Notes under the pieces: generated by a model | The model's input: only the letters and a program-made list of their open reading frames with translations | Told to the model about the DNA's origin: nothing | Databases searched by the model: none | Assembly (NCBI GenBank): GCA_945875225.1 | Contig: CAMCJY010000129.1 | Location: 1 to 6,129 of the forward strand | Origin: Comamonas sp. lk | GTDB taxonomy: Bacteria > Pseudomonadota > Gammaproteobacteria > Burkholderiales > Burkholderiaceae_C | Length of the DNA stretch: 6,129 nt | Reading direction: 5' to 3' | Translations under genes and position numbers: made by a program | Shown here: positions 1 through 5,964 of the stretch, in pieces | Layout of the letters: each line of letters begins with the position of its first letter | How positions within the stretch are numbered: the stretch's first letter is position 1

Positions 1-1055
1 GCAGCTTGCGCGTTCAGCGCATTGCGCTCCAAGTAGTCCGGCATATGCAGCCAATAGATGCCGCGCACGTATTCGCGCCACCCCAGAATCTGGCGAACAA
101 AGCCCTCCACAGCCGCCAGTGGTGCGTCGCCTTTGCTATGGGCATCCACGGCGGCCTGGACGACTTCGCGCGGGTTGAGCAGCTTCAGGTTGAGGGCGCA
201 GCTCAGGTGCGAATGGTAAAGCCAGGCCTCACCCGCCCACATCGCATCTTCATATTTCCCAAAGAGTGGCAGGCGCTGTGCGATAAATGTCTGTAGGGCC
301 AGCAAAGCCTGTGGACGTGTCACGGGCCAAGCGAAGCTGTGCAAACTGCCGGGGTGCTCGGCGAAGCGTGTTTCGACGAGTGCCAAAACCTCTTGGGTGA
401 TGCCATCCGGCGCAAAGCGGCTTGGCGGCGGAACGTTCTGCGGGCCCGCTTTGCCAAAGGCTTCGCGGTTGTCGGCATCAAAATTCCATTGCCCGCCCAC
501 CGGCTCTTTGCCGTCCATCAGGATATTGTGTTTGCGGCGCAGTTCGCGGTACCAATACTCCAGGCGCAGCTGCTTCCTGCCCTGGGCATGGCTAGCAAAT
601 TCGCGCACCGTGCTAAAAAAATGGGCGTCATCGCGCAGGTCCAAAGCTAAGGCGTGCTCTTTAGCCACAGTGCGTAGGCTTTGCAGCACCCGCCAATCGC
701 CCGGTGCGCTCATTACCAGCGCGGCGGGCTGAAGGCGGGCAATCGCCTTACTTAGTTCCAGCGCTAAGGTGCCTGCGTTGCCCGGCGCTTCCAAGCGCGT
801 GTAGTCCAAGGGTAGGCCCAGCTCGCGCAAGCTTTGCCCAAAGTGGCGCATGGCACTTAGAAACACGGCAATACGCTGCTTGGCCGACCAGACATGGGTG
901 GACTCCTCGTCCACCTCGGCCATCCAGACCACGTCTTGTGCCGCATCAAAGCCATGAAAAGCACTGGACTGCTGGTCGAGCTGATCCCCCAAAACAATGA
1001 CCAGGTGACGAACCTGGGCGGGCCGTGCCGACGGGAGGCTGAGCGCCTCAGCCAT
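1..1055 (-). CDS. Cryptochrome/photolyase family protein (iron-sulfur class, COG3046-like), C-terminus cut off by window
   Basis: The minus-strand frame stays open from the ATG at 1055-1053 to base 1 and gives 351 residues. The family is flavin-dependent and uses blue light to repair UV photoproducts; characterised members (Agrobacterium PhrB type) repair (6-4) lesions and carry a [4Fe-4S] cluster. Visible hallmarks are an N-terminal Rossmann-type start (HLVIVLGDQL, residues 17-26), the FAD-domain motif KYEDAMW (267-273), HSHLSCALNLKLLNPREV (281-298) and VEGFVRQILGWREYVRGIYW (316-335). About 150 residues are missing compared with a usual length near 510, and by family knowledge the cluster cysteines and the active-site histidine pair lie in that missing part. 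The start is chosen because AAGG sits 6-7 bases upstream and it overlaps the DUF2256 stop by 8 bp, which suggests translational coupling; an in-frame ATG at 1100-1098 would add 15 residues. It is the last visible gene of the leftward block. Confidence 0.95.
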   Translation of the reverse strand, partial: MAEALSLPSARPAQVRHLVIVLGDQLDQQSSAFHGFDAAQDVVWMAEVDEESTHVWSAKQRIAVFLSAMRHFGQSLRELGLPLDYTRLEAPGNAGTLALELSKAIARLQPAALVMSAPGDWRVLQSLRTVAKEHALALDLRDDAHFFSTVREFASHAQGRKQLRLEYWYRELRRKHNILMDGKEPVGGQWNFDADNREAFGKAGPQNVPPPSRFAPDGITQEVLALVETRFAEHPGSLHSFAWPVTRPQALLALQTFIAQRLPLFGKYEDAMWAGEAWLYHSHLSCALNLKLLNPREVVQAAVDAHSKGDAPLAAVEGFVRQILGWREYVRGIYWLHMPDYLERNALNAQA

Positions 1056-1224
1056 GTGCAGCCTTGCCGGCAAGGGCCTTCTTTCTGTCGCGGCATGCAT
1101 CTGAGCAATACAAGACCGAATCCCAGTTCTTCGCCCAAGACTTGCGCCAGGTCATGCTGCGACCGCACACTGCGCAGAGTTTGCTCGGCAGCGACTGCTT
1201 ATTGCCCTTAAAGCCGGTTTTCAT
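1048..1224 (-). CDS. DUF2256 domain protein, small four-cysteine zinc-ribbon-like protein
   Basis: A 58-residue frame runs from the ATG at 1224-1222 to the TGA at 1050-1048. It has a Lys-rich N-terminus, then LCAVCGRSMTWRKSWAKNW (16-34) and LYCSDACRDRKK (38-49). The four cysteines C17-x2-C20 and C40-x3-C44 with the MTWRKxW core are the DUF2256 signature; they probably bind zinc, and the biochemical role is unknown. From family knowledge, DUF2256 genes often lie next to, or fused with, iron-sulfur photolyases, which is the arrangement here: its stop overlaps the photolyase start by 8 bp. There is no clear Shine-Dalgarno sequence at this start. It follows the SDR gene after a 69-bp gap with no convincing terminator, so it is probably part of the same transcript. 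Confidence 0.9.
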   Translation of the reverse strand: MKTGFKGNKQSLPSKLCAVCGRSMTWRKSWAKNWDSVLYCSDACRDRKKALAGKAAHG

Positions 1225-1293
1225 TTGTGTGCCAAAAGTGTGAAGCGAAAAACAGGGCTTGCCCGATAAGCAGGCATGGCCAGCTTGCGATGT

Positions 1294-2007
1294 TTACCAA
1301 GGTATTTCAACGCCTTTGTAGTCCAGGAAGTAGGCCCCTGACTTGGCTTGCAGTGCTTTCAGAGCATGAAGCATTCCCGAAACGGATTGCGCGGGCTCCA
1401 GAATTTGGCTGTAAGAGCTCGTAAATGGTTGCGAGAGTTTAGACTTTACCGTTCCAGGTTGCAGGGCTACGACGCGCAAATCTGGGTTTTTGCGCTGCAG
1501 TTCGATAGCCGCTGTTTGCATAATCATGTTCAAAGCAGCCTTTGAACTACGGTAACCGTACCATCCGCCTTTTTTGTTGTCGGTGATGCTGCCAACCCGC
1601 GCAGACAGCTTTGCATAAACCGATGCGCCCCTTGCAAGTAGGGGCGAAAAATGACGCAGTACCAGTGCCGGACCAACTGCATTGATCAAAAATGCCTGCA
1701 TTAAATGGTCTGGCTGAAGGCTGCTGAGTGCCTTTTCCGGACCCACTCCGTTGATCGCTATTGCGCCGGTCGCGTCGATAATTAGGTGATAGGGACCCTT
1801 GCCACTGGCCAGAGTTGCCTGCGCACGGATAGATTCGTGGTTGCTAAGATCGAAGTCGCTGTGCGAACCGCGGGAGACAAGCTCCACATGCGCGCATTGA
1901 GAATCTGCACAAAACGCTTGCGCGAAGGCAGCTCCAATAGCTCCGCCCGAGCCGACCACCAGCGCTTGGTAAGGGCCCGAGGCAAAAAGCGGGGAAGTGT
2001 CAATCAT
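1294..2007 (-). CDS. SDR family NAD(P)-dependent oxidoreductase (CsgA/C-factor-like)
   Basis: This is a complete 237-residue classical short-chain dehydrogenase/reductase, expected to be cytosolic. The nucleotide-binding glycine motif is GSGGAIG (19-25) after the first beta strand (YQALVV). N109 lies in INAVGP, S140 in ARVGSITDN, and Y152 with K156 in the YxxxK motif of GGWYGYRSSKAALN, so the Asn-Ser-Tyr-Lys tetrad is intact. The VGSI-DN-GGWYxYRxSKAALN block resembles the CsgA/sniffer-like subgroup rather than fatty-acid reductases. The substrate cannot be told. The ATG start is preferred over an upstream in-frame Met (2118) because it shares ATGA (2007-2004) with the stop of the HiPIP gene and has AAGG a few bases upstream; the extra 37 residues would be HiPIP sequence read out of frame. 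SDRs of this type recur beside photolyase and MerR genes in proteobacteria (from memory). Confidence 0.92.
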   Translation of the reverse strand: MIDTSPLFASGPYQALVVGSGGAIGAAFAQAFCADSQCAHVELVSRGSHSDFDLSNHESIRAQATLASGKGPYHLIIDATGAIAINGVGPEKALSSLQPDHLMQAFLINAVGPALVLRHFSPLLARGASVYAKLSARVGSITDNKKGGWYGYRSSKAALNMIMQTAAIELQRKNPDLRVVALQPGTVKSKLSQPFTSSYSQILEPAQSVSGMLHALKALQAKSGAYFLDYKGVEIPW

Positions 2008-2327
2008 GAAGCCTTTTTCGCATACGCCGAGCACCATCCCTTGGCGGTCACTTGCTTGCCTGCAAAAAGCGGGCACCCTCCGGCGGCAGCGTTGGGCGCA
2101 CCTTGAAATAGGGCGCAATTGACGCAGGCCTGGCCCGCGGCAAACTTTGTTTGTTTTGTTTTATCTACTTTAGCGGCATCGGCTTTGTAGCCGAGTGCAA
2201 CGGCTTGGGAATCCGCCTCGGCGAGTATGGCCTGTGCGCTTGCTTGCGTTGCCATGGCGGCACCCAGTCCCATGGTGACTGTTTGCAGTAAAAAAACTCT
2301 TCTTCCTGCGGATGCTTTATTTATCAT
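2004..2327 (-). CDS. High-potential iron-sulfur protein (HiPIP) with Tat signal
   Basis: This 107-residue precursor begins with a short polar segment, a twin arginine (RR, 9-10) and a hydrophobic stretch (VFLLQTVTMGLGAAMA) ending near ASAQA (29-33), which indicates Tat export of a folded cofactor protein to the periplasm. The mature part carries C68 and C71 (ACVNCALFQG), C85 (GGCPLFAGKQV) and C99 (KGWCSAYA), the four-cysteine pattern of HiPIPs that ligate one [4Fe-4S] cluster. The known role is as a small one-electron carrier in the periplasm, toward photosynthetic reaction centres or terminal oxidases in other bacteria; the partner here is unknown. The start has a good GAAGGG ribosome-binding site 6 bases upstream. 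The stop overlaps the SDR start (ATGA), so the two are likely translationally coupled. A 53-bp gap separates it from the DCC gene upstream. Confidence 0.95.
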   Translation of the reverse strand: MINKASAGRRVFLLQTVTMGLGAAMATQASAQAILAEADSQAVALGYKADAAKVDKTKQTKFAAGQACVNCALFQGAPNAAAGGCPLFAGKQVTAKGWCSAYAKKAS

Positions 2328-2380
2328 GGTGAACCCTTCGTTAAAAATCCAGTAAATACCGGGGGATTAAAAATTCGATG

Positions 2381-2746
2381 CTAAGAAAATATTTTTTGTA
2401 GCTTCGGGCGAAAACTTAAAAATGTTTCATACCCGAACTCCATAAGCTTTAGCATGCCCGGCAATCGGCCCAAGCGGGCCAGGTTTTTCCAGCCCGGCAG
2501 TTGTTCCCAAAGATGGACGAAGGCGACGGCACCTGAGACTATTGAACCGTCAGGCGTGATGACGTGGAAGCGTTGCATCAGAGCTTCCCTGCTTTGCCCG
2601 GAGGGTGCTACAAGTTTCGAGCTTGAGACATCAAGCCAGCAAATCTCACCGAGTGGATCACCTTTTTTGTATTGGTTAATCTCACGACTGCAAATCGGAC
2701 AAGAGCCGTCGTACAAGACGGTTGTAGGCACAGGTGGGGCTTGCAT
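2381..2746 (-). CDS. DCC family (DUF393) thiol-disulfide oxidoreductase-like protein
   Basis: This 121-residue protein has the family's diagnostic N-terminus, LYDGSCPICSREI (11-23), with a CxxC pair at C16 and C19, then ICWLDVSS (35-42) and VSGAVAFVHLWEQLPGW (70-86), as in the D-G-x-C-x2-C thioredoxin-like fold of DCC proteins. Length is normal for the family. A thiol-redox role is inferred from the CxxC and fold; no substrate is established for most members. There is no signal peptide, so it should be cytosolic. It begins only 2 bp after the stop of the preceding 106-residue gene, has only a weak ribosome-binding site and is probably co-transcribed and translated by reinitiation. Confidence 0.9.
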   Translation of the reverse strand: MQAPPVPTTVLYDGSCPICSREINQYKKGDPLGEICWLDVSSSKLVAPSGQSREALMQRFHVITPDGSIVSGAVAFVHLWEQLPGWKNLARLGRLPGMLKLMEFGYETFLSFRPKLQKIFS

Positions 2747-2748
2747 TG

Positions 2749-3069
2749 TTAAGCGGTCTCTGAATTTTGGTCTTCAAACGTGTCTTCGTGCACATGCATT
2801 ATTCTTTTTGGCGCGATATTTTCGTCATAAAGTATGGGGCCTTTATAGGCGAAGGTTGCTTGTTCCAAGAGCTCGTCTGAGCAATCGCGTTGTTCGATGT
2901 GCAGGTTCACCAGCGTCAATCGGCATTCGCGAATAGTTTTCTTTAGCCTTTTGAAAATATTCACCATTTGGCGCTCATCTTCAACTTCGTGGATCCATTG
3001 CCAAGCCTGCCCCGTGGGGACTTTGCGGCCCTTACCGCTTCGATTCCATAATATGTAAGAAATTTTCAT
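2749..3069 (-). CDS. Hypothetical protein, 106 residues
   Basis: I do not recognise this family. The predicted product is a soluble protein with no signal peptide or membrane segment. It starts MKISYILWNRSGKGR, has a basic helical-looking middle (MVNIFKRLKKTIRECRLTL, 35-53), two cysteines that do not form a CxxC motif, and an acidic, His-containing tail (MHVHEDTFEDQNSETA). It is very likely a real gene: a strong GAGGA ribosome-binding site overlaps the stop codon of the Rrf2 gene, the gap to that gene is only 9 bp, and the next gene starts 2 bp after its stop. The placement between an Rrf2 regulator and a thiol-redox protein suggests a role in the same response, but no function can be assigned. 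Confidence 0.75.
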   Translation of the reverse strand: MKISYILWNRSGKGRKVPTGQAWQWIHEVEDERQMVNIFKRLKKTIRECRLTLVNLHIEQRDCSDELLEQATFAYKGPILYDENIAPKRIMHVHEDTFEDQNSETA

Positions 3070-3078
3070 GCGATTTCC

Positions 3079-3606
3079 TCAGGCATGCGCTGGCAGCGTG
3101 AACTTCGCCAGATCAAACACCCAACTTGGAGCCAAGGGCGGACTAGGCGGGCGCAAGGGCTTGAGGTGAAAAGCGGTATGGCTTGTGTTGGTATCCGCGT
3201 CGTCGTTCGCATCCGCAGGGAATCGCTCAAGGACGTCGATCAAGCGGCAAGCTTGAAGGTACTGACAAACGGTTTCGTCTAATTGAATTGCCAGCGCTAG
3301 TGCAGCCTGGCTCTCGGGGCTGACATGCCCAGCTTTGGGAGGTATATCGCTGCCTTCAAAGCAAGAAACCACATCCCAAACCGAGAGATCCTTAATGAGG
3401 TGCTGGAGCTGGTAGCCGCCACCCGGACCGCGGTAGGAGCGAATCAGGCCGCCGCTCTTTAGTTGTTTCACAATGATTTCGGTACTGGACAAGCACAGTC
3501 CAATGTGCCTGGCCAGTCTCGTCGTGGGTACCGGTTGTTGCCGCGAAGATGCCGCAATAATCCCGATGGCGCGGAGGCCTTGCATGGCGTGAAGACTAAA
3601 AAACAT
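3079..3606 (-). CDS. Rrf2 family transcriptional regulator, atypical cysteine set
   Basis: The first ~70 residues match the Rrf2 winged-helix domain: MFFSLHAMQGLRAIGIIA aligns without gaps to the usual N-terminus, and HIGLCLSSTEIIVKQLKSGGLIRSYRGPGGGYQL (35-67, written here in part) holds the recognition helix and the conserved RGPGGGY wing. Rrf2 proteins are DNA-binding dimers that often sense nitric oxide, iron-sulfur status or redox through a cluster. Cysteines are C38, C82 (SCFEG), C114 and C120; VCQYLQACRLIDVL resembles the end of the NsrR cluster loop (CX5C), but the third cysteine expected just upstream is absent. The C-terminus is long and proline-rich (PLRPPSPPLAPS). It heads the leftward block, directly divergent from the MerR gene, and probably regulates itself and genes downstream. 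No clear Shine-Dalgarno sequence precedes the start, which I accept on the N-terminal alignment. Confidence 0.88.
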   Translation of the reverse strand: MFFSLHAMQGLRAIGIIAASSRQQPVPTTRLARHIGLCLSSTEIIVKQLKSGGLIRSYRGPGGGYQLQHLIKDLSVWDVVSCFEGSDIPPKAGHVSPESQAALALAIQLDETVCQYLQACRLIDVLERFPADANDDADTNTSHTAFHLKPLRPPSPPLAPSWVFDLAKFTLPAHA

Positions 3607-3635
3607 AGGATATGCATAAGTTGTGATGCAATGAA

Positions 3636-3666
3636 TTTACCACTGAAGAGTATTTATGTATACAAT
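3636..3666 (+). promoter_or_regulatory. Candidate promoter of the MerR gene with a 19-bp spacer
   Basis: TTTACC (3636-3641) and TACAAT (3661-3666) match sigma-70 -35 and -10 hexamers at four and five of six positions and are separated by exactly 19 bp. Such an over-long spacer is the known hallmark of promoters activated by MerR-family proteins. The transcript would start near 3672-3674, which supports translation from the ATG at 3711 rather than the GTG at 3669. The assignment is by eye and unverified. Confidence 0.35.
3657..3664. promoter_or_regulatory. Palindrome TGTATACA in the divergent control region
   Basis: A perfect 8-bp inverted repeat overlaps the candidate -10 of the MerR promoter. 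A second 8-bp palindrome, TATGCATA, lies at 3611-3618 just upstream of the Rrf2 start. Short palindromes occur by chance in A/T-rich DNA, but the position between two divergent regulator genes makes them reasonable operator candidates for the Rrf2 or MerR protein. Confidence 0.3.
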
Positions 3667-3688
3667 CGGTGAAAATATCCCGAATTAC

Positions 3689-3710
3689 CTATTCAATTTC
3701 TATTCAAACT
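3689..3710 (+). repeat. Two tandem 11-bp direct repeats before the MerR start
   Basis: CTATTCAATTT (3689-3699) is followed at once by CTATTCAAACT (3700-3710), identical at 9 of 11 positions, and the ATG follows directly. A weaker third unit, ATGAACAACAA (3711-3721), keeps the CAA core in phase. CarH-type MerR regulators are known to bind tandem 11-bp direct repeats, so this may be an autoregulatory operator; the sequence itself has not been matched to a known site. Confidence 0.4.
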
Positions 3711-4709
3711 ATGAACAACAAAGCAAACTCCAGTGGTGCGGTGCACAAGATTGGCGCGGTTTCCAATTTGAGTGGTGTACCCACCCCAACCCTGCGGGTG
3801 TGGGAACTGCGCTACGGCACCTTTACCCCGGAGAAGTCCCAAGGCCAGCATCGCCTGTATACCGACGATGATGTGCTCAGAGCAACCCTACTTAAGCGGC
3901 TCACTGAACGTGGCCATGCCATCAGTAGCCTTGCCCACTTCTCATCGCAGGATCTCAACGCCTTATTGATGCAGGGACAGGATGCGATTCGATCACGCAC
4001 CGATGCACGTCTGGCCGGTCAGCCTGCATCTATGGTCATCGTCGGCGTGGCCTTGGCCAGTCGTATCGAATCGAAAAAATTTACCCTGGGGTTCATCAAC
4101 CAGGACATTAAGGTGACAAATATTTTCAACGATTTGCCGCACGCGCTTGGGGCAACATTTGAACGTCAAGTTCCCTTTTTGCTAGTAAAGGTCAATTCCT
4201 TGCATGCCGGTATGCAGATCGACATACATCGATTGGCGCAAAACTGTAAAGCGCTGCAGGTGCTGGTTTTATACAATTTTGGCCAAGAGAAGATCATTGA
4301 ATTGATGAAACGCTCCGGTATGATGGTTCGCAAAGACCCTATGTCGGATTCCGATTTGGCGGATTTGATTAATTCCGCCCTACTGGTGGGCACCGAAAAG
4401 GAGTCCACCGGTTTGGTAGTTGGCAGTTTGATACCACCCAGGAAATACAGCGAAGCAACGCTTAACCGCGTAGCCAATATCTCCACCAATGTTCTTTGCG
4501 AATGCCCGCGTCATGTTGCCGAACTCATCACCCAGCTAGCGAATTTTGAGCAGTACAGTCACGAATGCCTAAACAAGTCCTCCGAAGATTCGCATCTGCA
4601 CGCCTACCTGAGTTCGGTTTCCGGTTCTGCGCGCGCACTGTTCGAGAGTGCCTTGGAAATGGTGGCAAATCATGAGGGTATTGCGCTTGATGAAAATGTT
4701 CAGGAATAA
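3711..4709 (+). CDS. MerR family transcriptional regulator, LitR/CarH-like but without a cobalamin motif
   Basis: This 332-residue protein opens with a MerR winged helix: HKIGAVSNLSGVPTPTLRVWELRYG (12-36, in part) and the wing QGQHRLYTDDDV (44-55), closest in style to the CarH/LitR/MlrA branch (TLRxWExRYG). The middle region (about 105-225) reads like an alternating alpha/beta domain (MVIVGVALA, FLLVKVNS, ALQVLVLYNFG), as in the B12-binding fold, but no DxHxxG or ExxxHxxG motif is present. The C-terminus has CECPRHVAEL (263-272), FEQYSHEC (279-286) and a helical ARALFESALEMVANHEGI stretch, a layout I associate with betaproteobacterial MerR proteins. It probably controls the divergent block, its own operon, or both. 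The GTG at 3669 would add 14 residues; the ATG is preferred on the promoter position and on MerR N-terminal length, although neither start has a clear ribosome-binding site. Confidence 0.9.
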   Translation: MNNKANSSGAVHKIGAVSNLSGVPTPTLRVWELRYGTFTPEKSQGQHRLYTDDDVLRATLLKRLTERGHAISSLAHFSSQDLNALLMQGQDAIRSRTDARLAGQPASMVIVGVALASRIESKKFTLGFINQDIKVTNIFNDLPHALGATFERQVPFLLVKVNSLHAGMQIDIHRLAQNCKALQVLVLYNFGQEKIIELMKRSGMMVRKDPMSDSDLADLINSALLVGTEKESTGLVVGSLIPPRKYSEATLNRVANISTNVLCECPRHVAELITQLANFEQYSHECLNKSSEDSHLHAYLSSVSGSARALFESALEMVANHEGIALDENVQE

Positions 4710-4773
4710 AACTTTTGCCATGGCGAGTGCATGTGGCTTTCAGTCATCCATTTGCTTAGAAAAAGGGGCTTAA

Positions 4774-4956
4774 ATGAGCGAGGATATTCGGTGCTGCGGT
4801 ACGGGTACGTGCATCATCAATTCGGACGGTGAGTGCTGGTGTGGGCAGCGCTGGGATGGGGAAAAAATGTGTTTTCAAAAGCCACTGTCGCAAGGCCTTG
4901 GGCGAAGTCAGGAAAGCCCGCAGGACATTGCGCAAGCCATGGACAGTCCGGACTAA
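4774..4956 (+). CDS. Cysteine-rich 60-residue protein of unknown function
   Basis: The first half is compact and cysteine-rich: C7, C8, C13, C21, C23 and C33 lie in RCCGTGTCIINSDGECWCGQ and WDGEKMC, and the rest is a polar Gln/Ser/Asp tail. Six cysteines with Gly and Trp in about 27 residues suggest a metal site, an iron-sulfur centre or a disulfide knot. There is no signal peptide, so cytosolic metal binding is more likely than disulfides. A strong AAGGGG ribosome-binding site 5 bases before the ATG shows that it is translated. It lies 64 bp after the MerR gene and 31 bp before the lipoprotein gene, so it probably belongs to the rightward operon. I do not recognise a named domain. Confidence 0.8.
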   Translation: MSEDIRCCGTGTCIINSDGECWCGQRWDGEKMCFQKPLSQGLGRSQESPQDIAQAMDSPD

Positions 4957-4987
4957 GCCGTCATCGCCCGCTGATTGTTTTGTAGTG

Positions 4988-5503
4988 ATGAGCAGGCGTA
5001 CATCTGTATGGGTATTGCTGATGCTTTGTTTCGCGGTCACCGCGTCTCACATAGGCTGCACGCAACGGGATAACGGAACCTTGATGGTGTTAGACGGACG
5101 AGAAATTGATGTTGCAGGTATTGCCGGCGATCAATGGACGCAAATGACAAGAAACTGCAGTGGTGTTTTACGCCTAAGGCCTGCGGACAAAAATTACGAG
5201 ATGGCGCTCAGTGTGATTCGCGCCTACAGTCCGCCCCATTCCGAATCAGTCCGACTTGCCGGCGTATGGGCTATAGATCAATGGGTTTTAGTCGAGGCGG
5301 AATTTGATGATTTATTACCCGCAGTGGTGCTGATAAATGCTTCAGGCCTCGAGCCCCAAATTATTGGCAACGCGGTTTGGAGCGGGTACACCAAGCCGTG
5401 GAAAGCTGCCCCCTTCATTCGAGATTACCTTGTCAGGCAGGTGCCTGATTTGCCGCCATCGCTTGCGGCTTGTTTTGATCCTCAATCGCTTTCATTTAAG
5501 TAA
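4988..5503 (+). CDS. Putative lipoprotein or secreted protein of unknown function
   Basis: The 171-residue product starts MSRRTSVWVLLMLCFAVTAS, a basic n-region and hydrophobic core typical of a signal peptide, followed by HIGC (21-24). C24 could be lipidated, but the His at the -3 position makes the lipobox imperfect, so plain periplasmic secretion is also possible. The mature part has no recognised domain; it contains NCSGVLRL (57-64) and C162, which could pair, and many Trp and aromatic residues (GVWAIDQWVLVEAEFDDLLPAVV). The frame is open upstream to 4829, but those 53 residues overlap the cysteine-rich gene and would bury the signal peptide, so the ATG at 4988 is chosen despite lacking a good ribosome-binding site. 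The DUF3429 gene begins 8 bp after its stop, which indicates co-transcription. Confidence 0.75.
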   Translation: MSRRTSVWVLLMLCFAVTASHIGCTQRDNGTLMVLDGREIDVAGIAGDQWTQMTRNCSGVLRLRPADKNYEMALSVIRAYSPPHSESVRLAGVWAIDQWVLVEAEFDDLLPAVVLINASGLEPQIIGNAVWSGYTKPWKAAPFIRDYLVRQVPDLPPSLAACFDPQSLSFK

Positions 5504-5511
5504 AAAAACCT

Positions 5512-5964
5512 ATGCGTTTTTCAAACACTAGAACTCCGCCTGTAGCCCTGCTTCTGGGGTTTTGCGGTCTTGTGCCGTTTGTGACTCTGGCTGCCTTGAG
5601 TTTTGTTGTTTCCTCGGTGCATAGGCCGGCTGTTACTTTTAGCTTGCTAGCCTATGGTGCCACTATAGTTAGTTTTCTAGGTGCTATCCACTGGGGGTTA
5701 ACGATGGTTGAAAATATCCCAAGTAAACGGCAGTTGCTTTGGGGGGTGTTGCCAAGTTTGCTAGCGTGGGTCAGCTTGTTGGTTCAAGTCGAATGGGGTC
5801 TCTTCTTAGTGGCGGTAGTGCTTTTATTGTCTCTGGTGGTTGACTACCAAATTTACCCCGAATTTGGACTCGATCATTGGTTAGGCATGCGATTGATTTT
5901 GAGCATTGTTGCAATTGTCTCTACCGTGTTACCTGCACTTTTGGGCTTGGGAGTGCTGTTCTAG
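5512..5964 (+). CDS. DUF3429 domain integral membrane protein
   Basis: This is a 150-residue inner-membrane protein with about five predicted helices (roughly 11-33, 42-63, 76-92, 94-111, 124-148). Family signatures are LGFCGLVPF (15-23), YGATIVSFLGAIHWGL (48-63) and LLWGVLPSLLAW (75-86), which match the DUF3429 pattern well; H60 and W61 are characteristic. No biochemical function is established for the family. It lies 8 bp downstream of the lipoprotein gene in what looks like one operon with the MerR regulator, which hints at a membrane component of the same response. The ribosome-binding site is weak (A-rich leader). The gene is complete and ends in TAG. Confidence 0.88.
   Translation: MRFSNTRTPPVALLLGFCGLVPFVTLAALSFVVSSVHRPAVTFSLLAYGATIVSFLGAIHWGLTMVENIPSKRQLLWGVLPSLLAWVSLLVQVEWGLFLVAVVLLLSLVVDYQIYPEFGLDHWLGMRLILSIVAIVSTVLPALLGLGVLF

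Noticed and set aside
6..1000. Several plus-strand open frames of about 100 codons
   Set aside because: They are antisense to the photolyase frame, which is continuous and strongly recognisable through this whole stretch; high G+C makes such chance frames common.
857..1168. Open frame of 103 codons on the minus strand
   Set aside because: It lies out of frame over the DUF2256 and photolyase genes, which both carry clear family motifs; its own protein is low-complexity and unlike any family.
1225..1293. Possible terminator between the SDR and DUF2256 genes
   Set aside because: On the minus strand a GGGC-AA-GCCC motif is followed by TGTTTTT, but the usable stem is only 3-4 bp, too weak to call.
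2008..2118. Upstream extension of the SDR frame
   Set aside because: It is HiPIP coding sequence in another frame; the ATGA overlap gives a normal SDR N-terminus.
3639..3682. LitR/PplR-type operator of the form T(G/A)TACA-N12-TGTA(C/T)A
   Set aside because: Only a single half-site (within TGTATACA) is present; the partner at 12-bp spacing is missing on both sides.
3669..3710. GTG start giving 14 more residues to the MerR protein
   Set aside because: No ribosome-binding site, it lies at or before the predicted transcript start, and the added residues do not belong to the MerR domain. It is not excluded.
4829..4987. Upstream extension of the lipoprotein frame
   Set aside because: The 53 extra residues overlap the well-initiated cysteine-rich gene and would put a signal peptide in the middle of the protein.
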